A stretch of 26,893 nt of DNA from positions 8,811 through 35,703 of the forward strand of contig QZLH01001279.1 in the NCBI GenBank assembly GCA_003833135.1, in the 5' to 3' direction. Below the pieces are notes generated by a model. That model was given only the letters and a program-made list of their open reading frames with translations, did not search any database and was not told where the DNA came from. The translations under genes were made by a program, and so were the position numbers. This document shows positions 1-9,701 of the stretch, piece by piece (the first letter of the stretch is position 1; each line of letters opens with the position of its first letter). This stretch comes from Oehlia diaphana. Its lineage: Eukaryota; Glomeromycota; Glomeromycetes; Glomerales; Glomeraceae.

Positions 1-45
1 TTTTTTTTTATATTTTTTTTTTTTTTAATTTAAACCATTAAAAAA

Positions 46-78
<33 letters not shown>

Positions 79-1470
79 GTCTTTAAAAAAAAAAGTCCAC
101 TATTATATCAATCATTAATTAAATAAACGAAAGAAAGGTTATAAAATTATAAAAATAATAATGATAATTAACGTAAAGAACGTGATAACGAATATTATTA
201 TTAAAAAATGATAATACAAAAAATTTTCTTTTCTGTAAAAACAAAAATTATATAATGTTATAGCTATATGTAAAAAAAAATGTTTTTCTTACGCAATAAA
301 AATTCGGTCCAACCGATTTTTTTTTTTTTTTATTTAATTTTTAATTTTAAATGCAAATAAATAAATTGTATGTTTTAGTACCTTATATATTAAGAAGATT
401 TCAAAAAATTTACAAAAAAAATTGAAATTGATCTTTATCAAGATATATTATTTTCAAACCCACTTATTTGTCGGCTTTACAGTACTGGCCTAAATTAGTG
501 TAGTAATTCCGGTTGGCACATTGATGTCACTATCACTATGAATGTTATTTCACAATGTGATATACAGTAACTTTCGTCGTAATAATCATTTTTTTTTTCT
601 TTTGGTCTTATCCTACATTTTCTTAAACTTAAATGACATCTGACATTTGATCAATTTAGATATTGTAATATTAGAGAATCTTCTTATTATTTGTAATTTC
701 AGCTAAAGTTAGACTTAAATTAAAGTTTTAGTCAAAATTGTCTTAATAATGCGAACCAGAATTACGACAATTTTGACGAATTTTATTTGTCACTAATAAC
801 ATAATGATATGTGACTATTGTGAGATGTCACTAATGTTCGTTCAACCAATAATGTTATTAACTTTTCTGCGTTATATTCGCTTTATTTTGGCACTTACTT
901 TCAATATCTACCTTGTAATTTTTTCTTTTATCAGCACCTTGCGAGATACTACCAACTAAAAATGTCACGCACCCATCTTCTATTGGCCACGTTTAGAGTT
1001 AGCATACTGTACTTTCATGTTAAGTCAATAATTCTTTACCTATACTGTATATACTCTTTCCCTCTATCAATGATTAATAATTTAGGCCATGTGAGTGGAC
1101 AAGGATTACCATACAAAGTTCTTTTATAAATTATTTTCAGAAATGTTAATATGATATTAATCAATAAAAATTTAATGAATTTTTTCCTGAATTTCCAATT
1201 TCTCTCTTTGTTAGTAATAATTTTGATCTTCGTAAAAATTTAAATAAAAACCCTTATTTGCCAAAATTGGATAAATTTAATTGCCGATCAAATTATTGTA
1301 TTCCATCTTTGTGTATTTAACTAGTCTTGTTTCACAATTTTGAAATCATTCAACATAAAATAACGTTTTACCACTTTTTTTCATTTTTTTTTCTTTTTCT
1401 ATATTATTTTTTAGTAATTTTTACACAAAAATTATTAACTTATTTTTTGTTTAAAAAATTATTTATTAAA
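1..1470. other. AT-rich spacer upstream of kinase 1
   Basis: I see no supported gene here. The stretch opens with long T and A runs, including about 16 T followed by 17 A near 46-78, which could fold on itself. It contains an imperfect palindrome (annotated separately) and otherwise only stop-rich AT sequence. The open frame that runs into kinase 1 from upstream of 1471 is low-complexity Phe/Leu-rich translation of T-runs. I treat it as 5' leader, because both paralogues begin at the equivalent MDE-K-L methionine. Confidence 0.6.
731..777. repeat. imperfect palindrome, 17-bp arms
   Basis: The left arm 731-747 (gtcaaaattgtcttaat) matches the reverse complement of 761-777 with a single mismatch. 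The unpaired centre is 13 nt (748-760). It is a strong cruciform or hairpin candidate in spacer DNA. It is not followed by a T-run and this is a eukaryotic context, so a bacterial-type terminator is not meant. It may be the core of a decayed inverted-repeat element. Confidence 0.7.
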
Positions 1471-3130
1471 ATGGATGAAATTAAACTAAGTGATGATGTA
1501 ATTGAACAGATAAAAGATTTTGACAACCGGTATTGGAAATTGGCTGAAGATCAAAAATCGTTAATTGATAAACTAATAACAGACAAAGAATTAAAAGAAC
1601 GTTATAAAGTATATGGTTTATGTGAAGAATGTAAGCAGCCTAAAACTGGTTATAGTTATTGTCGGTCATGTAAATCACAATATTTTAAACAAAATTTCAA
1701 AAATTGGACAAGTGGAAATCATGACGTTGATGAATTTATTCAAAAAGCACAATTAAAAGCTAATAGTGAGTATAAAATCATAGAGTGGATTGAATATGAT
1801 AAATTTGAAGATGTTGAATATTTAGCAAAGGGGGGATTTGGAACTGTTTTTAAAGCAGTTTGGAAAGATGGTCCTATTTTTAGTTGGGATTATTACAATG
1901 ATCAATGGACAAGAGAAAGTGAAAAAAAAGTTGCTTTAAAATGTTTACATAATTCACAAGATATTACGGCAGAATTTTTAAAAGAAGTAAGAAATTTTCT
2001 TATATATATTTTTGTATTATTAGCCTTTATAAATATTGGACTAACTATAATTTTCATTTAAGGTTGAATCACATATTTTAGTACTTGGCGGTAGTAATTG
2101 GTTAATTCGATGTTTTGGCATCACTAAAGACCCCAAAACAGAAAATTTTATTATGATTTTGCAATTAAAAGAAGGTAGTTTAAGACAACATTTGAATAAC
2201 AATTTCATTTCACTAGATTGGAGGACAAAGTTGTTGAATTTACAAGGTATTGCATATGGTCTTAGAGATATTCATAATAAAGGATTAATTCATCATGATT
2301 TTCATTGTGGGAATATATTATTCGAAACTAATCCTGGTTACCTTACTTTTATTGCTATTACTGATTTGGGATTATGTCAACCAGCAAATGTCAAATACTC
2401 TCAAAATAGTAATAAAAAAATATATGGAGTATTGCCTTATGTTGCTCCAGAAGTTTTAAGAGGAAATGAATATACTCAAAAAAGTGATATTTATGGATTC
2501 GGAATTATTGCATATGAATTTTGTACAGGATTGCCTCCTTATTATGATATACCTCATGATGAATTCTTAGCAATGAAAATTTGTCAAGGGTTGAGGCCAA
2601 AATCTAACTATAAAATTCCTCAATTAATTGTTGACATAATTAATCAATGTTGGGATGCAGACCCTTTAAAACGACCTAATGCAGATGAATTACGTGAATC
2701 AATATTTAAATTATATAAAGATATTGATAACAATAAAGTGGATTCTGTAATTTATGGGCAAGTTAAAGAGGCAGATGAAATTAATAAAAAGGCATCTTTA
2801 CCAGTTCAGTCATCATTATCATCTACAAGTACGTTCTCATATATGACACATCCTCAAGCAGTTTACACAAGTAGACTTTTGGATTTTAAAAATCTTCCGG
2901 AACCAAAAAATGCTGATAATGATGATTTAGAATATTCTGGTAATTTTAATTCAAAATAATTATTTTAATCTATTTAGAGTAATAATTATCTTTCTATTTT
3001 ACAGATTCCTTAAGAATGGATTTTACAAAACTTGATATTAATTCTAAAGGTAGTTACTTTTGCATGTGATTTTTTAACCTATTAAATTTTAATTGGAAAC
3101 TATTTTTTTATTATAGATGAAAATAATTAA
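1471..3130 (+). CDS. TKL-like protein kinase with N-terminal Cys4 motif (paralogue 1)
   Basis: Predicted serine/threonine (TKL-like) protein kinase, presumably cytosolic, with no signal peptide or membrane helix. My four-exon model is 1471-1986, 2063-2939, 3005-3049 and 3117-3130, with GT-AG introns of phases 0, 1 and 1, giving 483 residues. Residues 1-100 hold a Cys4 zinc-ribbon-like motif (C51, C54, C64, C67). The kinase domain follows: glycine loop GGFGTV near 121-126, VALK lysine K157, alphaC glutamate probably E172, HHD at 249-251 in place of HRD, N256, DLG at 273-275 in place of DFG, and APE at 300-302. The tail has THPQAVYTSRLL and, once exons 3 and 4 are joined, ends SLRMDFTKLDINSKDENN. 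The start is chosen because both paralogues in the window begin at the same methionine. Essential catalytic residues K, D and N are present, so activity is plausible. The substrate is unknown. This member has the most complete 3' end of the three. Confidence 0.9.
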
Positions 3131-3150
3131 AACACATTATAATTTAAATG

Positions 3151-3855
3151 AAAATATTTGGTATACAAAAAAATAACATCAGATATAAGTTTATTCTAAA
3201 CTTGAGGATAATTTTAGGACATTTGATGGAAATATAGTAAAGCTCAATTATTTATATTTGAAAAAATTGAAGATTAGCACTGTAATAATTTAAAAATTAT
3301 GTTTTTATTAATAAATTTGATCATATTAATTTGTCTAAAATTAACAGTAAATAAATTACTAACCATCTAAGTTTAATAATTCTGATGAAAAAGAAGAAAC
3401 TAAAGATAGTCTGAAATTCGTACAAATTCAATTTAGTTGATCATGAAAATGACAATGAAGAAGATAACCATTTATTAGAAATAACAATTTTTTTGCAACT
3501 GGAAGGGATCAGCAATGGAAGGAAAGGGACTGTGAAATGGGAATTATAATACCTTTTTTAAGGAAAATCTTAAAGCGCAAACTTAATATACTAATTTTTT
3601 GAATGATAGCAATTCAATCAAAGTGTAACATTTTTCTATCAAGTTATTAAATAAAGTAATTGAATTTTCTTAATTTCTTAGATTTGTCGTGATATGGAAT
3701 GGAATGATGAAATTGTGCATATTAAAATTAGATTAGAACGCCATAGATGAGAATAATTGCAATTTTTTTTTACCAATGATGACAATTTACTTTACAATTT
3801 ATTATTAAATTCGCCCATATTTTTTATTTATAAAAATTTCATTACATTATAATTA
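3151..3855. repeat. dispersed repeat, copy A
   Basis: About 0.7 kb that is clearly alignable by eye with 8593-9334 in the same orientation, starting near 'catcagatata' and ending near 'aaaatttc...taatta'. It begins about 20 nt after the kinase 1 stop codon. Relative to copy B it carries extra sequence near 3400-3435 and lacks about 45 nt near 3690-3710. Short open stretches with Glu/Asp-rich translation (for example VDHENDNEEDNHLLEITIF around 3437-3495) suggest it may derive from a once-coding element, but stops and frameshifts interrupt every frame. I saw no terminal inverted repeats. It could be a transposon fragment or a duplicated gene tail. Confidence 0.75.
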
Positions 3856-3899
3856 AATATTTGTTCATTTATTTATTTATTTATTTTATGTAAAAGCAG

Positions 3900-6142
3900 G
3901 AGAGTAAACAATAAAAAAGTCCTATACACTCATAAGAATAATGATACGAATTAGTTTGCCCATCCTTTCCCAAGGACGATACCCTATAAAGCCCACCCAT
4001 CCCTTATCCCGACCGATAAGGGACAGCTGATAAGAACCTGGGATTTGCAAATAAAAAAAAACTATCTAAAAAGAAAAGATTAGAAAAAGTGGGCGGTAAA
4101 CCTAGTCTAAATGATACGCTATCAGTATAAGCAGTAGGTACTAAACATAAAACGATCCTAAAGACCTGTATTGTTTTTTCAGCCAAAAGACTGCCACCTA
4201 GAGGTGGAGTGGCTCACACTATTCTATATTTATTGTGTAAGAAAATCTAATCATTCAATTGAAAGATATGGTAGAAAAGCTTAGACTTGATATCAAAAAA
4301 CTTGTATATAAAAATATCCCTATAGATGATGATCTTGACAACCTTGACAGCCTTATCAGTGATATGGCTCGTGCAAATCAGATCCTATACAACACATCAC
4401 AAATAATTATTTACCAACAATATTACACAGGTCAAATAGATATGGTTTGCATGAAGTTTGTACTATTAAAATTTGGCAGAAACCTGTCTAATTTCCATGG
4501 TGTATGCCAGATTTCAATAAAGTTTCCAGTTTTTGTGGAAATTTTATGGAAATGTTATGCAAATTTGATAAGTTTCAATCATATACACCAAGGTTTTCAT
4601 AGTGGAAATCATACCACTTTGACAAGTATAATTGTTGATAGACTTCAAAATATTCTCCAGCATACAGAAAGAAGATTGCTTTTAAACCAAAATAATCTTG
4701 ATATAAGTTATGATGATATTAACCATTTTTAGGATTGATTTGTTAGGACTTGCTACTCCATTATAAAATGCAACCTTTGATCCTAGAACTTTGTGTCAGA
4801 ATCTTGCTAGAGTTACAGCAGAACATGACAAAAAATATACTGAATGAATAAATAGGCGGGTGGAGGATCCTAGACATCAGTTGAATGAAGCCCGAGCTCA
4901 GGCATGACTGATGCTTTAAAGGATGAAAGAAATGCTCACAGAGAGAACTGGAGATTGCTGAAGATAGAAAAAGGCGAATTAGAGATTTATTAGAGCAAAA
5001 ATTTGAATTACAATTAGTTAATCAATGAAAAAATCAATTAATTACAGGACATAAAGTAAATAAAGTACAAGAAAAGTTTTCTACACAAAATGTACAGATA
5101 TTTTTCGGGCATCATTCATATCATTAATAGGTTCATTGGTATCTCAATGCCCTAATGAGATTCTACTAGAGATTCTTTTGTTAATAACCGAGAATATGCA
5201 GGATTGAAGTATCGAAAAGGAAAAATATGGGATCGAGTTACCGCATTATATGTGGATCTTTTACATCTATTAGTCGAAACTGTTAATATATATGAAGAGT
5301 AATAGAGCGAAAAAATAAACACAATTTCAAAACGACAATTTCTGATTACTCCTGATAAAATATTAAATCAGGCAATTAAAATGTATTAACATCGAAATAG
5401 TAGAAAACAATCATTATGTAGTAATATTATTTGTTGCCGGAAAAGACAGTGTTCATTAGATGCAGAACTGTGTTCCACTACTTCGCGCCTCTCTGATAAA
5501 CAAAATCCACATAAAGAATGCGAAGCAGATTACACAGAAACAAGCAAAAAGCATTATGATATAATGTCCTAATCCTTTTAAAATCAATTTTATTCGATTA
5601 AAGGACCCAGATGATGTTGCAACAATTAAATACAAGGTTAAGTCTATGATAATTCCATATGCCATAGTTGATTCTGGTTCAAACCTCTCAGTCATTACAT
5701 AATATATTAGGATTAGAGATAGATAATTTATAATACTTTCGAAATCCCAGTCCTTAGAAATTATTGGCGCAAGTTATAATGTCCCCATCATACTAGAACA
5801 AGGTGATAATCGCGTTGAGATTGAAGATGGTTTTGCACTTTTGCTGTTATCGAAGAAGAGAGAATGAACCTTTCATATTGTTAGGTACTCCTTGGCTTCG
5901 TCATTGCTGGATGAAACCAATAGCCATAATGGAATAAATATGCCTATTCCTTTTCTGTTTACAAAGCTCAAAGGGAAGATTTTACTGCGGAGAATAAGTC
6001 AAAAAAAAAATGCATAGAATGTCTGACGGTTATTTCTTCAGAAAGTGTTCAGCGCATTGCTTCACAATATCCTCGTTCATGTGAACATAGTTTGCGTGTA
6101 AAAAAACTTGAAGAACATCTTGAAAAGCTTAATAATTCTTAA
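3900..6142 (+). pseudogene. decayed gag-like / retropepsin retroelement ORF
   Basis: A long coding relic split over frames by many stops and shifts. In order along + it shows: a basic Lys-rich stretch (KNLGFANKKKLSKKKRLEKV, about 4036-4095); a degenerate C...H...C region to about 4240, possibly a zinc-knuckle remnant; an open block at 4259-4732 beginning near DMVEKLRLDIKKLVYK; a Glu/Arg/Gln-rich, coiled-coil-like block around 4850-5030; a retropepsin active-site motif VDSGSNLSVIT at about 5667-5699; and the protease C-terminal motif FILLGTPWLRHCW at about 5872-5910. It ends with a Leu/Glu-rich tail at a TAA (6140-6142). The paired DSGS and LLGTPWL motifs identify a retroviral-type aspartic protease. 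No reverse transcriptase, integrase or long terminal repeats were found, so this is a fragment or a domesticated-then-lost gag-protease gene. It is clearly inactive. Confidence 0.8.
5667..5910 (+). pseudogene. retropepsin domain within the decayed element
   Basis: The catalytic aspartate motif D-S-G-S (5670-5681) lies in a hydrophobic strand context (PYAIVDSGSNLSVIT). It is followed directly by a stop codon. About 190 nt further on, in a different frame, comes the conserved LLGTPWL motif that normally packs behind the active site. The two halves are therefore separated by at least one stop and one frameshift, and no functional protease can be made from this copy. Confidence 0.75.
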
Positions 6143-6700
6143 CGAATACATTAAACTCTAAATTTTATTAACAATTAAGATAAATACGTATTCAGTATAG
6201 CTTATAATGACGAGTATTTTTGGATAATTCCAGGCGGCAGTATGTAATTCTGGGTAATAGCAAACGAGTGTCGGTCTCTTATTATCTATTTATATATTGT
6301 TCGGTATCCTATACCATTAATAAAATCAAATATATGTATAGTCTCATGCAAATTTTCACTATTACAGATTTTTTTGTAAGTTTGATACCAATCAATATTT
6401 AACACATTAATTTCGGAAAATACCGGTACTTTTTATTTATATTTATAAGTAATAAATTATCTGTTATCATTTTTATCATCTTTTAATTTTTGAACTTGTA
6501 TTTCACATGCTTTTTTAATTGTCGAGGACGACTTGAAATAGGAAGCATCTTCCCATTAAAAAATCCGAAATCGTAAAATTTCTATAAACTGTTGCTTTAT
6601 CTGTTTTGATGTAATACTAAAAATTTAAAACATACACAATAACTTTGAAAACAATGTAATACTTCGTTTTTTGAAAACAATAAAAAAAGGTTTTTTTTAT
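6143..6700. other. AT-rich spacer between relic and small remnant
   Basis: No supported gene. A short open stretch near 6220-6290 (translation with DNSRRQYVILGNSKRV) looks mildly coding-like but runs into low-complexity sequence and has no recognisable domain. I leave it unannotated as a gene. Confidence 0.5.
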
Positions 6701-6844
6701 CATATAGAAGTAGCTAAAAGGTTCTTTCAGAGCGGGAAAGGTGTTATGTTTGTTTGGAATGTTCCTGTAGAAATATACAATGTAAATAATGAGAAGAGTT
6801 TGAAGTATAAAAATGAATCAATTTTAATAGGAAGCTTTATATAA
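6701..6844 (+). pseudogene. small coding-like remnant, unrecognised
   Basis: An open frame of 47 codons ends at TAA 6842-6844. Its translation has balanced, protein-like composition, for example VAKRFFQSGKGVMFVWNVP, unlike the Phe/Ile/Lys-only translations of the surrounding spacer. In the same frame beyond the stop, a hydrophobic stretch (KLSLVILFHFILLLIWFIY) continues to a TAG near 6970, so this could be a membrane-protein gene interrupted by one stop. There is no clear start codon or splice framework and I do not recognise a family. It may be part of an ancestor or paralogue of the membrane protein just downstream, but I cannot show homology. Confidence 0.3.
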
Positions 6845-6957
6845 AGGTTTATCTTGAAAATCGGATTATATAAAGAAGTTTTTGTAAAATTAAGCCTTGT
6901 GATACTATTTCACTTTATTTTATTACTAATTTGGTTTATTTACAAACAAATAACAAA

Positions 6958-7028
6958 TTTCTGTAATTAGAAGTTTCTGCAAATGAAAGTTTCTGTAAAT
7001 ACTGTAAATAGAAGCTTCTGTATATTAT
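6958..7028. repeat. short degenerate tandem repeat, about 16-nt unit
   Basis: Four imperfect units of the form tttctgtaaatagaag lie head to tail (tttctgtaattagaag, tttctgcaaatgaaag, tttctgtaaat-actgtaaatagaag, cttctgtatatt). The array ends about 150 nt before the start codon of the membrane protein gene, so it falls within that gene's likely promoter or leader region. Confidence 0.7.
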
Positions 7029-7176
7029 TTAACTTTTTTCCTTATTTTAACGCTAACGTTTTTTGAATTTTAATAAGTACTAGTACTACTAAAAAAATGA
7101 TTATAAATATGTAGTCTTGAAATGGGTTTCTAATTTATTCACTCATACTGATTTCATTGTTCTCCAATACGAAATA

Positions 7177-8322
7177 ATGAAAGTACAATTTTTGATCAAT
7201 AGCAAATTTTTAGCCATCTTAATTTTTTTATTTTCAATCCCTGCGGCTGTACGAGCTGATGATGATGAAAATGAAGACTTGTATTTTTATCTCGCTGATA
7301 TACTTTGCTTCGTATCTAGCATGTGCGTTTGTTCGAGGGTTATTTGTACAAGGGTAGATGCTGATAAACGTTCTACCATAAAATTTTTAATTAATTTAAT
7401 AAGTGTAACTTCCAGTGTGTTTGGGTTGATCTTGGGTCGCGGTAGAACAGTAAAAGCTGCTGTACAAGGATTAATCACTATAATTTTATGGATTTTACCA
7501 TCAATTTTGATGCTTCTAGATCTTAATAATGAGGAATTTGAAGAGAAAAATGAAATTTTAACGTCTTATATAAATTTCTTAAACATAACTCGTCTTTATT
7601 TTATCTCTGGCGCAGGTCGTGAATTGTCAACTTACATTGAAATTTCTAAAATAGTTTCATCTTTGTTGAGTATATGTAAATACTTGCCAAATCAATTATT
7701 ATTAATTGTCTTATTTAGTTTAGAGTGCATTATTTTATTTTTTAGAACAAATGATTTTACCATTAAATTTATATTAATTGCTTCTTTTATATCATTTTGG
7801 GTAATATCTCTTTTAATTTGGTTTCAAAGGTTTAGAAGGATCTTTTTTAATATTGGACGTCCAAATTATATTGAATTTTTTATGGACTTTTCGGGCTTTC
7901 CTGTCATTATACGTGAGTTTCGTAGACTTATTGTAATTTTTGGTAGTTTACTTATATTTGGTTTCTGCTTCGATTTTTTTATAATAATGTTTTTGTCAAT
8001 ATCCTCTATGTTTCCTCCAACATTTTTTTTATTTTTTTTATTAATTTTATTAGCACTTCCTTTTATGACAATTGGTGCAGTTCCTGCTCAAATTTGTTAC
8101 GTTTTGATACAAAGGATGAAATTCATTAAAATAACTATCCAAGTTGAAAGAATTCTAATGTATTCTTGTATCAGTTATATGCTTATTCTTTTGTTAATTT
8201 ACTTCGCTTATTTTTATTTTTATATTATGGAATTTCAATGTGTTAAATTTATGTTAGAGAAAATTTTTCTATTTTTTTTCCATATTGCTTTTTTCTTTAT
8301 TGATTTATTTATATTCTTTTGA
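7177..8322 (+). CDS. polytopic membrane protein with signal peptide, unknown family
   Basis: A single uninterrupted reading frame of 381 codons in strongly AT-rich DNA, so almost certainly real. I choose the ATG at 7177 rather than the longer upstream reading because it gives a textbook signal peptide: MKVQFLINSKFLAILIFLFS followed by a likely cleavage site after AVRA (about residue 26). The mature start is acidic (DDDENED). Roughly nine further hydrophobic segments are visible, near residues 37-57, 68-88, 95-114, 171-190, 196-216, 250-273, 282-308, 327-350 and 362-381. Short basic loops such as RFRR separate some of them, and an acidic loop (LNNEEFEEKNE) lies at 116-126. Four cysteines cluster at residues 44-57. 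I do not recognise a transporter or channel signature. It is probably a secretory-pathway or plasma-membrane protein, and looks like a lineage-restricted orphan. No introns are apparent. Confidence 0.8.
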   Translation: MKVQFLINSKFLAILIFLFSIPAAVRADDDENEDLYFYLADILCFVSSMCVCSRVICTRVDADKRSTIKFLINLISVTSSVFGLILGRGRTVKAAVQGLITIILWILPSILMLLDLNNEEFEEKNEILTSYINFLNITRLYFISGAGRELSTYIEISKIVSSLLSICKYLPNQLLLIVLFSLECIILFFRTNDFTIKFILIASFISFWVISLLIWFQRFRRIFFNIGRPNYIEFFMDFSGFPVIIREFRRLIVIFGSLLIFGFCFDFFIIMFLSISSMFPPTFFLFFLLILLALPFMTIGAVPAQICYVLIQRMKFIKITIQVERILMYSCISYMLILLLIYFAYFYFYIMEFQCVKFMLEKIFLFFFHIAFFFIDLFIFF

Positions 8323-8592
8323 AGGATAAATAAATTGTAGTATTTGTAAGGTAAAATATAAAATATATTATTTTACATAATTAGTATAATGGTACAAAAT
8401 ACGCATCTTGAAAGTCATATAACTTTATCAATAAGGACTTATTATAATATAAATATAAATTGTAAAATATTTCCCATTTATGAAAACTTTATGAAAATTC
8501 AAATTCATGTAATTTAGATAATTTTAAGTAATTAGTAACATAATCCCCTGTCGCACTAAGTGTCACTCATGATCACCTTCATACTAATTTTT
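8323..8592. other. 3' flank of membrane protein gene
   Basis: AT-rich sequence with in-frame stops and A-rich stretches suitable for 3' processing (for example aataaattg about 10 nt after the stop). No gene is seen between the stop codon and the start of dispersed repeat copy B. Confidence 0.5.
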
Positions 8593-9334
8593 AAAAAATA
8601 TTTAGTATATAAAAAAACACCATCAGATATAATTTTATTCTAAAATTGAAAATAATTTTTAATGTTATTCTGGGACATTTGTTGGAAATATAGTAAAGCT
8701 CAATTATTTATATTTAAAATTGAAGATTAACACTGTAATAATCTAAAAGTTATGTTTTTTATTAATAAATTTGTTCATATTATTAATATATCTAAAGTTA
8801 ACAGTAAATAAATTACTAACTTTTTAAGTTAACTGTAATGATTCTGACGAAAAAAAAGATCAATTTTGGTTGATCATAAAAATGACAACGAAGGAGACAA
8901 CCATTTATTAGAAATAACAATTTTTTGCAACCGGAAGTGATCAGCAATGGAAGGGATTGCGAAATGGAAATTAGAATACCTTTTTTAAGAAAAATCTCAA
9001 AGCACAAACTTAATATACTAATTTTTTGAATGATAGCAATTCCAATCAAAGTGTAACAATTTTCTATCAAGTTATTAAATAAAATAATTGAATTTTCTTA
9101 ATTTTCTTAGATTTTGTTGTGAAATGATTCTAAACTGGAAATGGAATGATGAAATAATACAGTAATTCTAAGATGTAATTTTGCATATCAGTTAAAATTA
9201 GATTAAAACGCCATAGACATCTCATATGAGAATAATTGCACTTTTTTTTACCAATGACAATAATTTTTTTGCAATTTATTATTAAATTCGACCCATATTT
9301 TTTATTTATAAAAATTTCGTTATCATTGTAATTA
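8593..9334. repeat. dispersed repeat, copy B
   Basis: Second copy, in the same orientation, of the 0.7-kb repeat at 3151-3855. Long shared blocks include 'ggaaatatagtaaagctcaa', 'aacagtaaataaattactaa', 'gatcagcaatggaagg' and 'ttaatatactaatttttt'. It keeps about 45 nt near 9120-9185 that copy A has lost and lacks about 30 nt that copy A has near 3400. All frames are interrupted. An open frame on the minus strand inside it has no recognisable content and is treated as chance. Confidence 0.75.
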
Positions 9335-9701
9335 ATATGAGAAATTATGTATTATACTTGCACGTAATTATTTTATTAAGCCGAGTGTGGCCGCATTTTT
9401 ACTAAAAAAAAGCGTCGGTTAAGTCAACTTTTATTACTTTTATTGCAAAGATTGATAAAAAATGTCTGTGGCGCATGTGCCAATCATTATGTGGTAATAG
9501 GTATCTAATACAGGACTACAATGACTAAATCACTAAGTAGATACTTGATATTTGTCATGCTGACGTGATCGTAATACTTACTAAAAAGGAAATCAGTCAT
9601 CAGTGTGATCATTGAATTTGTATATAATCTATCAAATTTTCCCATCACTGCTGTAAATAACTCTATTAACTCTTAACTTTACCTTAGACGAATATTTCAA
9701 A
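9335..9701. other. upstream region of the four-exon gene
   Basis: No gene seen. It is somewhat richer in G+C than the surrounding spacer, with words such as 'gccgagtgtggccgc' near 9380 and 'ctgacgtgatcg' near 9560. It is the likely promoter and 5' leader of the gene that starts at 9702. No defined regulatory site can be named. Confidence 0.4.

Noticed and set aside
1327..1470. N-terminal extension of kinase 1 reading frame
   Set aside because: Low-complexity Phe/Leu translation of T-runs, no ATG at its left edge, and absent in both paralogues, which start at the MDE methionine.
4004..4186. Minus-strand open frame of 60 codons
   Set aside because: Lies opposite the Lys-rich gag-like relic, whose plus-strand translation is the sensible one.
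5456..5695. Minus-strand hydrophobic open frame of 79 codons
   Set aside because: Antisense to the retropepsin region; the hydrophobic look is a by-product of the opposite-strand codons.
3900..6142. LTRs flanking the gag-protease relic
   Set aside because: Compared the flanks by eye; the only directly repeated sequence (copies A and B) is too far away and encloses another gene.
7287..7478. Minus-strand frame inside the membrane protein gene
   Set aside because: Shadow of the intact plus-strand gene.
8816..9070. Minus-strand frame of 84 codons in repeat copy B
   Set aside because: No domain, and I saw no sign that it is preserved in repeat copy A, so probably chance.
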